In this document: positions 49,201 to 58,044 of the stretch, piece after piece
Numbering within the stretch: the stretch's first letter is position 1
Layout of the letters: every line of letters begins with the position of its first letter
NCBI GenBank assembly: GCA_008931825.1
Contig: QXVZ01013385.1
Coordinates: 1 to 64,000, forward strand
Reading direction: 5' to 3'
DNA: 64,000 bases
DNA from: Phallusia fumigata
Taxonomy: Eukaryota > Chordata > Ascidiacea > Phlebobranchia > Ascidiidae
Program-made: the position numbers and the translations under genes
Notes under the pieces: generated by a model
Seen by the model: the letters and a program-made list of their open reading frames with translations, nothing else
Database searches by the model: none
Told to the model about the DNA's origin: nothing

Positions 49201-49461
49201 ATTTGATCAGCAACAGATCTGTCTGTGTGTCGTGTGTTAATCATTGACAAGGCGGTGAACGGAATGCACCAAAAACGCGATGACCCGGACAATGACAGGG
49301 CGTGGTCCAAAACTCTGCCACCGCTCCTAACCGAGGGTGGAAAGTTCTTGTGAGCAGTTTGCCACTTTGAAATAGAAACTCGTGTGTAGCGTGTAACGTC
49401 CTGGCGCAAGGCACCATGAGTCTGCAGCGGCCTGTTCCCGGCACTGGCAATTGTGTTAGGA

Positions 49462-51418
49462 TCAAAATCCCGTTGACGAGGTCTTAAAGACCAGTAGGAT
49501 TGCGTTGGCCTGGTGGATTAGCCGGTTGGCGCTCACATAAACTGGAACCTCGCTGTGGAAAAGAATAGATGGGATTGCGTGGGTCAGTGTGAAAAGCAAT
49601 GCAATTTGATTTCAGACCAAATGATTTGTGTAATAAAAACTCACCTGCCGTCCCTGAAGTAGGATTTTAATGTGTCACTGAAACTTTTTGAACACCGGAC
49701 GAATTCCTTCTTCTGAAGATCTAAAGACTGGCATCGCAAAAATATTAAATCAGCATTGTATCTCTTTGTCCCAATGGAAATGACGTCAGGTTTAGCTAGC
49801 ATTGCAACAATTCAAACAACGCGACGAGTTAGTATGTATTTAGTTACAAGCAACTCGAGTTCAAACATTCAGTTCGAAGAAACAAATTCCAACTGTGAGT
49901 CATACAACTGACGAAAGTACCTACTTCAGAAAGTAGAAAATTTTTAACAAACACCGGCATACGTCATACGGTGGATAGGTAACGAGAAACAAAGCTTACC
50001 CTTTTATTTTCCCGGGTGCTGTATTTATGAAAGACGGCGTTGACGGCCGATAACAGATCTTTGATTGCGCTCGCGATGTCCCTGCGTGACACATACCAAA
50101 CTTGTACAACAGTAGTAATAGTAGGAAGTGGCCAATTGCCCGCGGAACAACAAGACCTGAAGCTCGCACAAGAACAGTGCTGTGTAGAATTGAAACCAGG
50201 AAGTGTTGGCCCCGCGCAGATATTATTTCAGACAAAGACAATGCTTGGTATCGAACAAAACACGCATGAATACAAAAAAGTGGCCGAAGTTTCATCCACC
50301 CTTTGTGTACTATTTGGTTTTGTAGTTACAGACAATTAACACAGGACTAGTAATGGGCTTTACTTTATTGTTTGTAGGAATCGAGGTCTGTCATTCATCT
50401 CATCAGGTATCCTTGATAGTATCACTTTCAGTTTTCGGGATTGTTCTGATAATCGGACAAACTCTCTTTCTGTCCGGTGAAGTCTGTGTTCTACAATTGA
50501 CGATTGTTGTAAGGGACAGAAATATTATATCTTACAGATATACAAAAAAAACATGTACTTCACTAATTTGTTCGGGTGTGACCATAAAACTGTGCAATAC
50601 ACACTTAAAGCCCTAACAACAAATATTTCTGCTTCTATGTATTGCACACACACACACACATAACAGTGCATTCGCTATGTGACAACAAACAGAGGCCAGT
50701 TTTTAATCATAGTGGCATCAACAAAACATTTCCTGCTGTAATTAATTTATAAAACCAAATTTTGCCTAAATTTATAAGCAGCATTTGGGTCACCTTGACT
50801 ATCTTGTCCTGACATTCGCAGCAAGCTTTTTGTGAAGCTGATTTCGTTTGGAGCTTCTTTCTGTATGACTCCACTTAGTAACTCCTGGGTGAATCCTGGG
50901 GCATCTTTTTCGGCCTATAAAAGAATGATTTCACAGTTAAATAGTACACATGAAATGTCAGTGAAAAGAAACAAATTATACAAACAATAGTTGCTGCATT
51001 ACCTTTTTTCAGAAAAATATGCCTCTAAAGTTTAAATGATAATTTTTTCTTAATTAGGACTATCAGTAGAAATGTACACTTCCTTAAAAAAACTGTGCTA
51101 AACATACAAAGTTTAGCCTACCATCCCATCAAAAATATAACAAAATGCAATACATGTTACCTCAGTAAAAGCACTCTTTAAAAGCTGGATGGTCTGGGAG
51201 TCACATTCCTTGGAAAGCTATGCAAAAAAATGTGATATGTGAATTTTGTGCATAGATTAATACTCAAAATAATATGGATACGCAAATGCTGAGAAAATGG
51301 TTTTACATGAGTCATAAACACCTACATTGTCTAAAACTGGAAAAAGTCCAAGATGTAGGGGAACTGACACAACTGGAGATCCACGATGATTTTCAATGTT
51401 GTTTGTAGATGCCGCCAT
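49462..51418 (-). CDS. PDCD10: Programmed cell death 10 (CCM3)
   Basis: Adaptor of the STRIPAK complex and of GCKIII kinases; in vertebrates it acts in vascular integrity and Golgi positioning. Seven exons: 51326-51418, 51161-51217, 50794-50914, 50364-50490, 50000-50081, 49645-49727 and 49462-49552. Phases agree and the sum is 654 bases, 217 residues (human 212). N-terminal dimer part: [41 protein letters not shown]. Linker: [21 protein letters not shown]-terminal FAT-homology part: [60 protein letters not shown]. The segment after FTKSLLRM is shortened and loses the vertebrate MIERPEPEFQDL stretch. ATG 51418 is the first in frame in exon 1. Confidence 0.96.
50643..50660. repeat. (CA)n microsatellite
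   Basis: About eight CA units within a PDCD10 intron. Confidence 0.85.
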
Positions 51419-52134
51419 TGGATCATGTAGAAAACACCTCCTTTATTTATGACAATTCATTTCATAAAATAAAAATTACATGTAATAAAGTTGCCTGAAG
51501 AATATTAAAAAAGTAATATTGACTACAAACAGTTTCTATTTGTTTACAGTGTTTTAGAAGTAAACAGATAATCTCATTGGTTACTAGAAAACAGATAAGT
51601 GCAACGCTAAAAGACATGTTCACGGCGCCAAGATTTTGAAACTGTACATGAATTGGCATAAATGTTTAGTACTCTTTAATCACAGTGATAATACAATTAT
51701 AAGGCAAAACAAAACAAAACAATAATTTCCAGTGTGATAAAATTCTGACAGATAAGAAGGCCAGTTTAGGGCACCAAAAACTACCCAGATACAGGTAGTT
51801 TAAATGTAGTATTTTAACTATCTTCTTGCAGTTAACTGTAGTGAATGATTTATAAATGAAATACTTAAATCTCTTCCTGTTTTAATTGTTTAATCTGCTA
51901 AATTTTGAATATTTTTTTCCTGGTTTTAAAAATCATTGCTACAAATGCAGTAGAAAATTGTACTACAAATGTCAACTTTAAACAGTTATAAACCAATACC
52001 TATGTCACTAAGTGCAGGAAAATTACCTCTTATCAAATGTTTTTTTTGACCAAAAGTTGTCATAAACAACTGCTATAGAAAGTGCAGTGGGTAGTAGTCT
52101 AAAACTACAAAAAATAACTCCATACAGTGTCACA
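51419..52134. other. Spacer between PDCD10 and the CAP-Gly gene
   Basis: About 700 AT-rich bases between two minus-strand genes. It must include the PDCD10 promoter or leader and the 3' end of the CAP-Gly gene. No other feature seen. Confidence 0.5.
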
Positions 52135-52779
52135 TTATACAGAGAGAAATCTTGGTTGAGATTTTCTAGCATCACTCCAATCACCATGTCTCATTTGGCT
52201 CAACTGCACTTCATGGGGCAGCATGTAGTGTTGAATGCTGGCATTTGTGGAACCAAAAAAGCTATGTGGCTGAGAATACTCGTAATGGATTGGATTCTGT
52301 ACTGATGTCTGTGTGGTTACACCACCAGGGCGCACCATGCGGCTGATTGCATGCTGCAAAGGATATCTTTCTTCTTTGCCAAACATGTCAGTGCAATCCA
52401 TGTCAGCAAATGCTGACTTTGCTCTCTGTAAGTATGCTTGGTCAACACTGTAACATGACAAGAACTCTGGATTGGAACAAGGCTCCTCTTCTGTTTCAAC
52501 ACACTTTTTTTTGTATCTGTCAAAAGTCTTTCGGTGATTTCTTCGGAACTGAATATTGCTCGCATGAGTAAACAAGCCATAATCTGCAGGGCATTTAAAA
52601 TATTGGCGCCCTCTCCAACATCCGTTGTGCTTTCCTAAGGGATATTCCAATTGCACACCAACCCAGTTTCCTTTTGCACCATTGAGATGACCTTTATATC
52701 GAACAGTGGCACAGAGGATTTTGTCCTCATGTCGAACTTCTACATATTGTCCAATCACAACATTTTGAAACAGCACCAT
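52135..52779 (-). CDS. CAP-Gly domain protein, 214 residues, single exon
   Basis: Predicted microtubule-binding protein. One CAP-Gly domain at residues about 10-75: QYVEVRHEDKILCATVRYKG, then GNWVGVQLEYPLGKHNG, the groove motif that binds EEY/F tails (here GKHNG in place of the usual GKNDG), and YGLFTHASNI. The remaining 140 residues carry no recognised domain and are hydrophilic (Met-, His- and Gln-rich). I cannot assign it to a named orthologue; the small size and single domain differ from CLIP, p150-Glued and tubulin cofactors B and E. ATG 52779 starts the frame, and an acceptor-like cttttag ends 18 bases upstream, the shortest leader among the single-exon genes here. Confidence 0.85.
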   Translation of the reverse strand: MVLFQNVVIGQYVEVRHEDKILCATVRYKGHLNGAKGNWVGVQLEYPLGKHNGCWRGRQYFKCPADYGLFTHASNIQFRRNHRKTFDRYKKKCVETEEEPCSNPEFLSCYSVDQAYLQRAKSAFADMDCTDMFGKEERYPLQHAISRMVRPGGVTTQTSVQNPIHYEYSQPHSFFGSTNASIQHYMLPHEVQLSQMRHGDWSDARKSQPRFLSV

Positions 52780-53392
52780 CTCAAAATACAGCAGTAACTA
52801 AAAGATAAAAAAATAGTTACACATTTTTAAACAGAAAACAGTGGGAAATGAGAGTAACAAACTTGCATAGAGCAGTGATAACCAGCGAACAACCACCCAA
52901 AACCATTAAATCTGTAAACAAACCAATCGTACTTTTAAGGAAAGCATATCTAGTTTTATTGTGAGTAACGGACTTCCGGTACCAAAAACGGCGGCCAATA
53001 ATAAGTTGACTGCATTAGGCATTTTTGTCAAGTAAATCCCGTCATTTAGACAGCACGTTTACAAACGTATATTTCTCGGAACCGGCAATCACAAATAACT
53101 TTTGGCAGAATTACAAAAACACAAGACTACTGACAAAAAAGGTAGCGAGATTTACTGCCGTATAATATGTTTAATAAAATTAGCATCGCTGCACATTTGT
53201 CAAAAATCCTGAGCTACTCCTTTCAGTCCACCTCAATTATCATCCTATAGTTTGCTTAATGAACCATGTCCACAAAGGTATTTGCTGCTAAAAATGGAAT
53301 ATTTGCCGCATAGAAATCTTATAAACAGTAACATTTGGGCACACACAACAAACCCCCTTTTTCTTTAAACCTAACTGTAACTAGTGACGACG

Positions 53393-53765
53393 TTAGGATT
53401 ACCAACTTTGTTGAGCTACAATAAAGGACATAAATTTTATCACGTCTCAAAGACACACTTTTAATTATTATTTCGATCTAATGATGACATAAAATATTGG
53501 CACTACTATTACAAATTTTCTCATGTAGATTTATTTTGTAACAATTTACGGCTCGATTTGGTGAATGCCTCATCACTACCTTGCTGTATACTACGCTAAA
53601 TTTGTGTTGGTCCTTCGAGTTTCAGTTCAGAAATTTAACCACAAGTCAAAAACGATTTTAAAATAAAGGACACATAGTGGTATTTCAAAGCTCAATAAAG
53701 GACAAGGACAAATAAAGCTGAATAAAGGATTGTCCTTTGAAATAAAGGACGGTTGGCAACCCTAG
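53393..53765. mobile_element. Non-autonomous DNA transposon-like repeat with TAGGRTTRCCAAC ends
   Basis: The left end reads TTAGGATTACCAAC; the reverse complement of the right end reads CTAGGGTTGCCAAC. The interior has five copies of AATAAAGGA(C), spaced irregularly and concentrated toward the right end, where they can pair with an adjacent GTCCTTT. No coding capacity. I cannot identify a target duplication, so borders are approximate and the family uncertain. Confidence 0.45.
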
Positions 53766-53912
53766 ACACCTTTTTGTGCCGGAGTGTTCTATCTTGCGAT
53801 CTCAAAAAATTAAAACCCACAGGCGCAGACGCGTTTTCCTTACTTTTTCATCATAAAATCTTTGCAATAAAATAATGAGATTATCTTTTTCTATTCTGTC
53901 AAACAATAATAT

Positions 53913-54491
53913 CTAACCACCAAGATTGTATTGGTGTGTTGAGTAAACTAAGAACACTCGACCTAACTTGACAGCCAAGTACAACGAGCCAATATCTTGA
54001 GTAAATGTCCTGGGTCGTCTAAAGGGCAAAAAGGGTAACTTTTTGTTTCTTTGGGAATTTTTAGCTGATATTGTTCAAAAAACAATATTTATCTCTTTAA
54101 TTTACTTCGACTAGAGGTTCTGTTGTGTTTAGCAATTTTTACCCACAGATTATCCCACGTGCCTGCAGTGGTAAAACTTTGCCGTGGATATACGACAAGT
54201 TTGTAGCTTTGGCGAAGCAATAACATTCTGTTGCGCAATACAAATTACTCTTTGGCCATTGCCTACCGTCAATTGTCAGGAGCGACAAGATTATGAGTAA
54301 GGCAAACAAACAATTTGGTTTTTGAGATCCATTCAAAACTACAATCTATAAAGGAACTGAAAAAACAATAACAGAAACCCCATTACGTGATCGACGTTTT
54401 TGATAAAATCCAATGACTCTTCTGCGGTTAAAAATTGTTTAGCTAACAGTTCATTTCTTTCTTCGCAAAAGTGTAGAGTCGCTCTCAACAT
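53913..54491 (-). CDS. Tentative three-exon gene, 137 residues
   Basis: Exons 54387-54491, 54143-54345 and 53913-54018 each have plausible donors and acceptors, agree in phase and sum to 414 bases. The product begins MLRATLHFCEERNELLAKQF and includes a hydrophobic stretch (LFALLIILSLL) followed by a Cys-rich piece (YCATECYC). The first exon stays open a further 29 codons before its ATG, so the true start may lie upstream, possibly through the assembly gap. No domain is recognised and short phase-compatible chains can arise by chance. Confidence 0.2.
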
Positions 54492-54705
54492 ACACAGGGG
54501 AATATTATTACGTCGTTCGGTCACTAATAGGTGCAGCGATTGTCCCAACCGAACGTGATCAGGGGGAGAGTAGATCGATTAGGGATAAAACTGGCCATGG
54601 CTTTTTACACGTCGGTTAAACACGGACACGACCCATGGCAGTCAAACCATAAGCATGCTTAGAAATCGAGGTGACCGATGACTAAGGTCATATCCAGGCT
54701 ACAGC

Positions 54706-55372
54706 CNNNNNNNNNNNNNNNNNNNNNNNNNNNNNNNNNNNNNNNNNNNNNNNNNNNNNNNNNNNNNNNNNNNNNNNNNNNNNNNNNNNNNNNNNNNNNN
54801 NNNNNNNNNNNNNNNNNNNNNNNNNNNNNNNNNNNNNNNNNNNNNNNNNNNNNNNNNNNNNNNNNNNNNNNNNNNNNNNNNNNNNNNNNNNNNNNNNNNN
54901 NNNNNNNNNNNNNNNNNNNNNNNNNNNNNNNNNNNNNNNNNNNNNNNNNNNNNNNNNNNNNNNNNNNNNNNNNNNNNNNNNNNNNNNNNNNNNNNNNNNN
55001 NNNNNNNNNNNNNNNNNNNNNNNNNNNNNNNNNNNNNNNNNNNNNNNNNNNNNNNNNNNNNNNNNNNNNNNNNNNNNNNNNNNNNNNNNNNNNNNNNNNN
55101 NNNNNNNNNNNNNNNNNNNNNNNNNNNNNNNNNNNNNNNNNNNNNNNNNNNNNNNNNNNNNNNNNNNNNNNNNNNNNNNNNNNNNNNNNNNNNNNNNNNN
55201 NNNNNNNNNNNNNNNNNNNNNNNNNNNNNNNNNNNNNNNNNNNNNNNNNNNNNNNNNNNNNNNNNNNNNNNNNNNNNNNNNNNNNNNNNNNNNNNNNNNN
55301 NNNNNNNNNNNNNNNNNNNNNNNNNNNNNNNNNNNNNNNNNNNNNNNNNNNNNNNNNNNNNNNNNNNNNNNN
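54706..55372. other. Assembly gap (run of N)
   Basis: 667 undetermined bases between 54705 and 55373. The gap may hide 5' exons of the Bcl-2 family gene to its right and of the tentative minus-strand gene to its left. Confidence 1.
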
Positions 55373-55394
55373 TTAGCTGTGACGGTATCACACA

Positions 55395-56393
55395 ATGTTC
55401 GATTTTCCTTTCCTGCTGAACGTAAACAATCATAATGAATTACGAATTGCTGGTGTACTACAGGATGATTCGTCGGAGAATGGTTGTGAGAATGTCCCTG
55501 CTAACGCGGAAGTGCGCAAAACATCGTTCAGCAACAACTGTCCAAGAAGCCGAACGATCGAAATCACGTGGGGAAGAATATTTGCAATTGTGGCCATTGC
55601 TGGAGGTAAGTTCAGTTTTCGTGTGCGATGAATTTTAATTACATGTATGTATGGACTACAGCGGAAAATTCCATCGACCAAAAGCAAAATGGACGCGGTA
55701 AATTTGAAATTAACCGCCACAGGCTGGGAGATCTTCAAAAGCCTAAATTACTCGCACCGGCGAAAACCGAGCACTTTGCGACGAGGCGGGTACCTGTGAC
55801 GACATCGCATTGTCTTGGCATATTTATGTGGGCTATTTATACCAAAGTGTACAACACAGTTTGTGCAACAGCTTCCGGGGCGTTTCGGAGCCTCACAAAC
55901 TGACTAACCCGCAGTCAGATTGTAGGAAATTGTCAATACTAGTGAGTGTCGAAAATCGTACTTGCCCCGGAACATCGTTACATAAATTGTGCCGTACTTA
56001 TCACAACAGCTACCATTGCCTTGTGCAAAAATATCTCTAAGCAAGGGGCCGTAAAAGTTGAAAAAATGATTATGCCTTAACCGACCTTCACTGCTGTGAT
56101 TTCCAGGCCTGGCGGTTGACTGCGTGCAACAAGGACACTCGGACCTCGTAAACTGTCTGATCGACTACTGTGGAGAATTCGCTCACGAAGAAGGAATTCT
56201 ATGTTGGATCGTGTCTGAAGGAGGTCTCGAATCATTGCACAAGGTTGCCATCGATGACGGCAGAGACGCGAATCAGGCCGATTACGGATACTTTACTCGA
56301 CTTTGCAATGTTGCACTGGCGTTTGTTGCTTTCACCTTGGCAGCTGTTTTTGTCGCGGCTCTGATTGGCAGTATTTTGAATACGTTTACCTGA
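55395..56393 (+). CDS. Bcl-2 family apoptosis regulator (BH1, BH2, membrane anchor)
   Basis: Two visible exons, 55395-55605 and 56107-56393, phase-compatible, 165 residues from the local ATG. BH1-type motif TWGRIFAIVAIAGGLAVD spans the splice junction. A BH2-type motif ILCWIVSEGGLESL follows about 45 residues later. A C-terminal hydrophobic anchor (LAFVAFTLAAVFVAALIG) ends the protein, so it should sit on mitochondrial or ER membranes. A weak BH3-like LRIAGVLQDD lies about 35 residues before BH1. Family members are usually 190-240 residues, and a stop codon lies in frame shortly before ATG 55395. Either the gene starts here as a short form, or the first exon begins at the acceptor-like ctacag near 55463 with earlier exons in the N gap. 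The sequence does not tell whether it promotes or blocks apoptosis. Confidence 0.75.
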
Positions 56394-56871
56394 CCACTTT
56401 TTACTGAAAAGTTGTCACACCATCTTGACGCGTTAAGGTTACTGTGCAAAAACAAAAGAAGCTTCAAGGCCACGTTTATCCACAGAGTTTGTGTTTGTTT
56501 ATCTGGTGCTGTTATTACAACGAAGCTAAATATGTTAGCAATCACGTGGATAAGGTTACAGACGATTAAATCAGTAAAAGTTATTGAGTTAAAACGTTCC
56601 ATTTTGGGGGATGCCTTGTTTACCTGCTTTTAACAAATTTCGAGATTGCAGTTAGGTGCAGCCTTCTTTTTTATTCCAAAACTGTTTATAGACATTGTCA
56701 CTACTGTATTGAAAGATGTTCTTCTTCGCACCCCATTTAAAACAACAAATATCAATACTTTTGTCTTTTGTGGTTGTTGACAATTGCATAAACAACACGC
56801 TTTCTTCAGCAAAATAAAACACATCCCAAAATCAGAAGAAAAAGCTTTTTTGCCGCACTGAGTGTTGCGCA
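56394..56871. other. Intergenic downstream of the Bcl-2 family gene
   Basis: About 480 bases, including 3' untranslated sequence of the Bcl-2 family gene. No other feature recognised before the MITE. Confidence 0.5.
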
Positions 56872-57037
56872 GTAAGCGGCAAGGATGGCAGTACGGCGCT
56901 ACGGTACGTCCTTCGCAACAAGGTACATGTAGCACGCACAATTCATACGCGGCAAAAATCAATACAAGGTGCAGTACGGTGGCACGGTACATACAATTCA
57001 ATACGTAACGTACCGTTCTGCCATCCTTGGTAAGCGG
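56872..57037. mobile_element. hAT-type MITE with perfect 8-bp target duplication
   Basis: Element 56880-57029 (150 bases) flanked by identical GTAAGCGG copies at 56872-56879 and 57030-57037. Terminal inverted repeats: left CAAGGATGGCAGTACGG, right as reverse complement CAAGGATGGCAGAACGG (16 of 17 identical). Subterminal copies of ACGGTAC occur on both sides. No coding capacity. The 8-base duplication and the size are those of a hAT-mobilised MITE, and the intact duplication implies a fairly recent insertion. Confidence 0.88.
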
Positions 57038-58044
57038 GGCCAGAGTGTAATAGCTGACTTTCGGAAATGCATATTTATACTCAGTACTTTAATGTCACTT
57101 TTCTGGTTTTCTTCTTGTGCACGTCAGAGAAACAGAGTACAATGCGTACCAAATACCGCTCCATGGGCCAAATTATTAGTAAGGTTGCAGAGCCAGCGGG
57201 TTGTTCATATAAGGGTTTTAGTTTTAATCCTGATCTACTCACCGTGAATAAAAATTAAAAAAAAATTCCAAAAAAAACTGTTGCATTCATGTAATGTTTC
57301 GGCTCCTGTACTCCGCTAGTGGGCAATATAGATCGACAAACAACACAAACGTTTTCTAAACAAATTTTTTTAAACAAACAGATTTAGGACGGCAACCAAA
57401 AAAATGTACCGCATCATTTGGACATGAATATGTGTTTCTGCGATAGTAACTTTAGTATTGTCTTCATTTTTATTTCAACTTGACCACGTGAAATGTGTCG
57501 CAAATTAGGGGTCGTCCCTAGGCCAAAGGCGATGCGTTGCGTCACATAGGCGTTTTAGTGTTCTCAATCTCAGGTATCCAACTTCCAAGTGAGAGGTCAA
57601 ACGTGAACTTTGACAGCAACGAGCGTCCATCAAAACTTTCGTATAATATTTGGCAAACGGCGTTTTGCGACGAAACATTGTTGGCACTTTGTCGGTTTAC
57701 TTTTTATTTCTTTCAAACAACATAGTAGGTGAAAATCTTAAAAAAGAAAAACATACTAGTCATAACCTTTTATAAGTATTTTTACTACTTGGTAAACTTA
57801 TAAGTATTCATACTACTTGGTAAACTGAAATGCATGTGTTAAAGCTATGTTGAGTTAGTATCTTACAAAGATAGTCGTCTTGTGAACACGAATTTCAATA
57901 AAATTAAAATGTACAATGGAGAGCTTCTGACTGTCATAAAAGTACATAGTATATTTATGAGCTTATATGTTTTTAGGTTCCACTAACACCAAGGTTCATC
58001 ATTACCACCACTATAAAGATGTAACTGGAAATAGGAAATTTTAA
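57038..58044. other. Intergenic between MITE and POLR3E
   Basis: About 1 kb that should include the POLR3E promoter. A tandem 28-base repeat lies at 57770-57825 and an acceptor-like tttttag at 57976. Short open frames at 57.5-57.7 kb on both strands are not convincing. Confidence 0.45.
57770..57825. repeat. Tandem duplication of a 28-base unit
   Basis: Two adjacent copies (57770-57797 and 57798-57825) differing at two positions; the unit begins ttataagtatt and ends acttggtaaac. It lies about 220 bases upstream of the POLR3E start. Confidence 0.9.

Larger units (their letters stand above)
39131..49461. other. About 10.3 kb without a recognisable gene
   Basis: Lies upstream of BCOR and downstream of PDCD10. 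It contains GC-richer patches near 39.6-39.95 kb (probably the BCOR promoter or leader), 40.65-40.8 kb, 44.0-44.2 kb and 48.5 kb. It also holds a short tandem repeat (42.35 kb), a G-run (42.06 kb), CRE palindromes (43.17 and 46.17-46.20 kb) and one N near 47.79 kb. I read it for family-like coding blocks on both strands and found none; short open frames are no longer than expected by chance. Sparse small exons of a divergent gene cannot be excluded. Confidence 0.5.

Noticed and set aside
50040-50339. 99-codon plus-strand frame
   Set aside because: Antisense to PDCD10 exon 5 and its flanking intron, with no family resemblance; PDCD10 on the minus strand explains the coding signal.
50770-51418. 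Separate small gene of about 105 residues ending at the in-frame stop near 50750
   Set aside because: The apparent stop is intronic. A donor at 50793 joins phase-correct PDCD10 exons further left, and the N-terminal sequence matches PDCD10.
56630-57001. 123-codon minus-strand frame
   Set aside because: Its first third lies within the hAT-type MITE (56880-57029), so the frame is a chance product of the insertion plus flank.
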